6,099 nt of DNA, taken from contig JAKSOX010000123.1 in the NCBI GenBank assembly GCA_024405335.1, positions 1 through 6,099 on the forward strand, written 5' to 3'. Of this stretch, positions 5,432 to 6,099 are shown piece by piece. This stretch comes from Kiritimatiellia bacterium. GTDB taxonomy: Bacteria > Verrucomicrobiota > Kiritimatiellia > RFP12 > UBA1067. The notes beneath the pieces were generated by a model, which was not told the DNA's origin, ran no database searches, and saw only the letters and a program-made list of their open reading frames with translations. Made by a program: the position numbers and the translations under genes. Positions within the stretch are counted from its first letter, which is position 1, and each line of letters starts with the position of its first letter.

Positions 5432-6099
5432 TCAGTCCTGGCCGAGTTCCGTCCGGAGCTTCGCGAGGAAGTCCTCCAGTTTGAACGCGCCCAAATCGCC
5501 ATCGGCGCGCGAACGCACCGAAATCTGGCCGGCCGCTTCGTCGCGCGGGCCCACCACCACCTGGTAGGGCACCTTCATCAGCGTCGCCGCGCGGATCTTC
5601 GCGCCGAGCTTTTCGGCGGAGACGTCCACGTCCACGCGGAAGCCGGCCTGCTTGAGCGCGGCCTGGATCTTTTTCGCGTAGTCGAGCGCCTTGTCCGAAA
5701 TCGGCAGGATGCGCACCTGTTCCGGCGCGAGCCACAGCGGGAACGCGCCCGCGTAGTGCTCGATGAGGATGCCGAAGAAGCGCTCGATCGAGCCGAGCAG
5801 CGCGCGGTGCACCATGTAGGGCTGGTGCTCCTTGCCGTCCGCCCCGACGTAGGTGAGGTGGAAGCGCTCCGGCAGGTTGAAGTCGAACTGCACCGTGCCG
5901 AGCTGCCACGGCCGCCCCAGCGCGTCCTTGATCTTCATGTCGATCTTCGGACCGTAGAACGCGCCGCCGCCTTCGTCGACCTCGTAGCTCATCCCCTCCT
6001 GGTCGAGCGCGTCGCGGAGCGACTGCGTCGCCTGCTCCCAGCGCGCGGGATCGCCGACCGCCTTCGCGGGCTTCGTCGAGAGATACGCCTGGATGTCGT
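5432..6099 (-). CDS. thrS: Threonyl-tRNA synthetase, C-terminal part (5' end beyond the window)
   Basis: 221 complete residues are visible, and the frame is still open at the right edge (it begins with a partial codon, then DIQAYLSTKP). This is a class II synthetase that charges tRNA-Thr in the cytoplasm. The visible part covers the end of the catalytic core: YEVDEGGGAFYGPKID, then LGTVQFDFNLPERF (motif 2/core region), and MVHRALLGSIERFFGIL. There the His is the third zinc ligand (E. coli H511) and the Arg of SIER is the motif 3 ATP-binding arginine (E. coli R520). The anticodon-binding domain follows (PLWLAPEQVRILPIS onward, with VPYQVVVGPRDEAAGQISVRSR), and the protein ends LRTELGQD. All expected residues in this part are intact. 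Roughly two thirds of the gene, including the editing domain and the first two zinc ligands, lie outside. It appears to lead the operon seen here; in many bacteria thrS is followed by infC instead. Confidence 0.97.
   Translation of the reverse strand, partial: DIQAYLSTKPAKAVGDPARWEQATQSLRDALDQEGMSYEVDEGGGAFYGPKIDMKIKDALGRPWQLGTVQFDFNLPERFHLTYVGADGKEHQPYMVHRALLGSIERFFGILIEHYAGAFPLWLAPEQVRILPISDKALDYAKKIQAALKQAGFRVDVDVSAEKLGAKIRAATLMKVPYQVVVGPRDEAAGQISVRSRADGDLGAFKLEDFLAKLRTELGQD

Noticed and set aside
4942..5502. Longer 186-residue dCMP deaminase starting inside thrS
   Set aside because: The extra 30 residues have no family counterpart, and the strong GGAGGAGG sits right before ATG 5412.

Overview
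The window is a 6.1-kb GC-rich stretch of a Gram-negative bacterial chromosome. Every convincing gene lies on the minus strand, so the window reads from right to left. A Tat-exported Gfo/Idh/MocA oxidoreductase paired with an exported DUF1080 (3-keto-disaccharide hydrolase) protein, plus an ECF sigma factor and an outer-membrane-type barrel protein, points to the PVC superphylum (Kiritimatiellota, Lentisphaerota or Verrucomicrobiota). That placement is inferred from gene content, not from a marker phylogeny.

Layout in transcription order: (1) the C-terminal third of threonyl-tRNA synthetase (thrS), cut by the right edge; (2) a dCMP deaminase 19 bp later; (3) a Tat-exported Gfo/Idh/MocA oxidoreductase 28 bp later; (4) a DUF1080 protein whose ATG overlaps the oxidoreductase stop (ATGA); (5) an ECF sigma factor starting 1 bp after the DUF1080 stop; (6) an unrecognised 85-residue protein 33 bp further on. 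These six genes are so tightly packed that they look like one operon, with two housekeeping genes at the head and a sugar-modification plus regulator cassette behind. A 156-bp gap then carries a near-consensus sigma70-type promoter. It drives (7) a secreted, aromatic-rich protein with outer-membrane-barrel features. The -10 box sits only 7 nt from the ATG, so the mRNA is probably leaderless. A strong hairpin with a U-run follows, and then (8) the start of a purine-type permease (AzgA/PbuG branch of the NCS2 superfamily), cut by the left edge. This permease carries an unusual N-terminal cytoplasmic domain of about 90 residues with two TerB-like repeats. The frame runs off the left edge and is easily missed by a finder that needs a stop codon.

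How the genes may work together: oxidoreductase and DUF1080 protein are plausible successive steps in oxidising glycosides at C3 and cleaving the 3-keto product outside the cytoplasm. The sigma factor fused to that pair by translational coupling is a candidate regulator of it or of a regulon that includes it. The thrS and deaminase genes do housekeeping work (Thr-tRNA charging, dUMP supply) and may simply share the transcript. No RNA genes, CRISPR array, insertion sequence or phage signature were seen, and no stretch longer than 300 bp lacks a gene.
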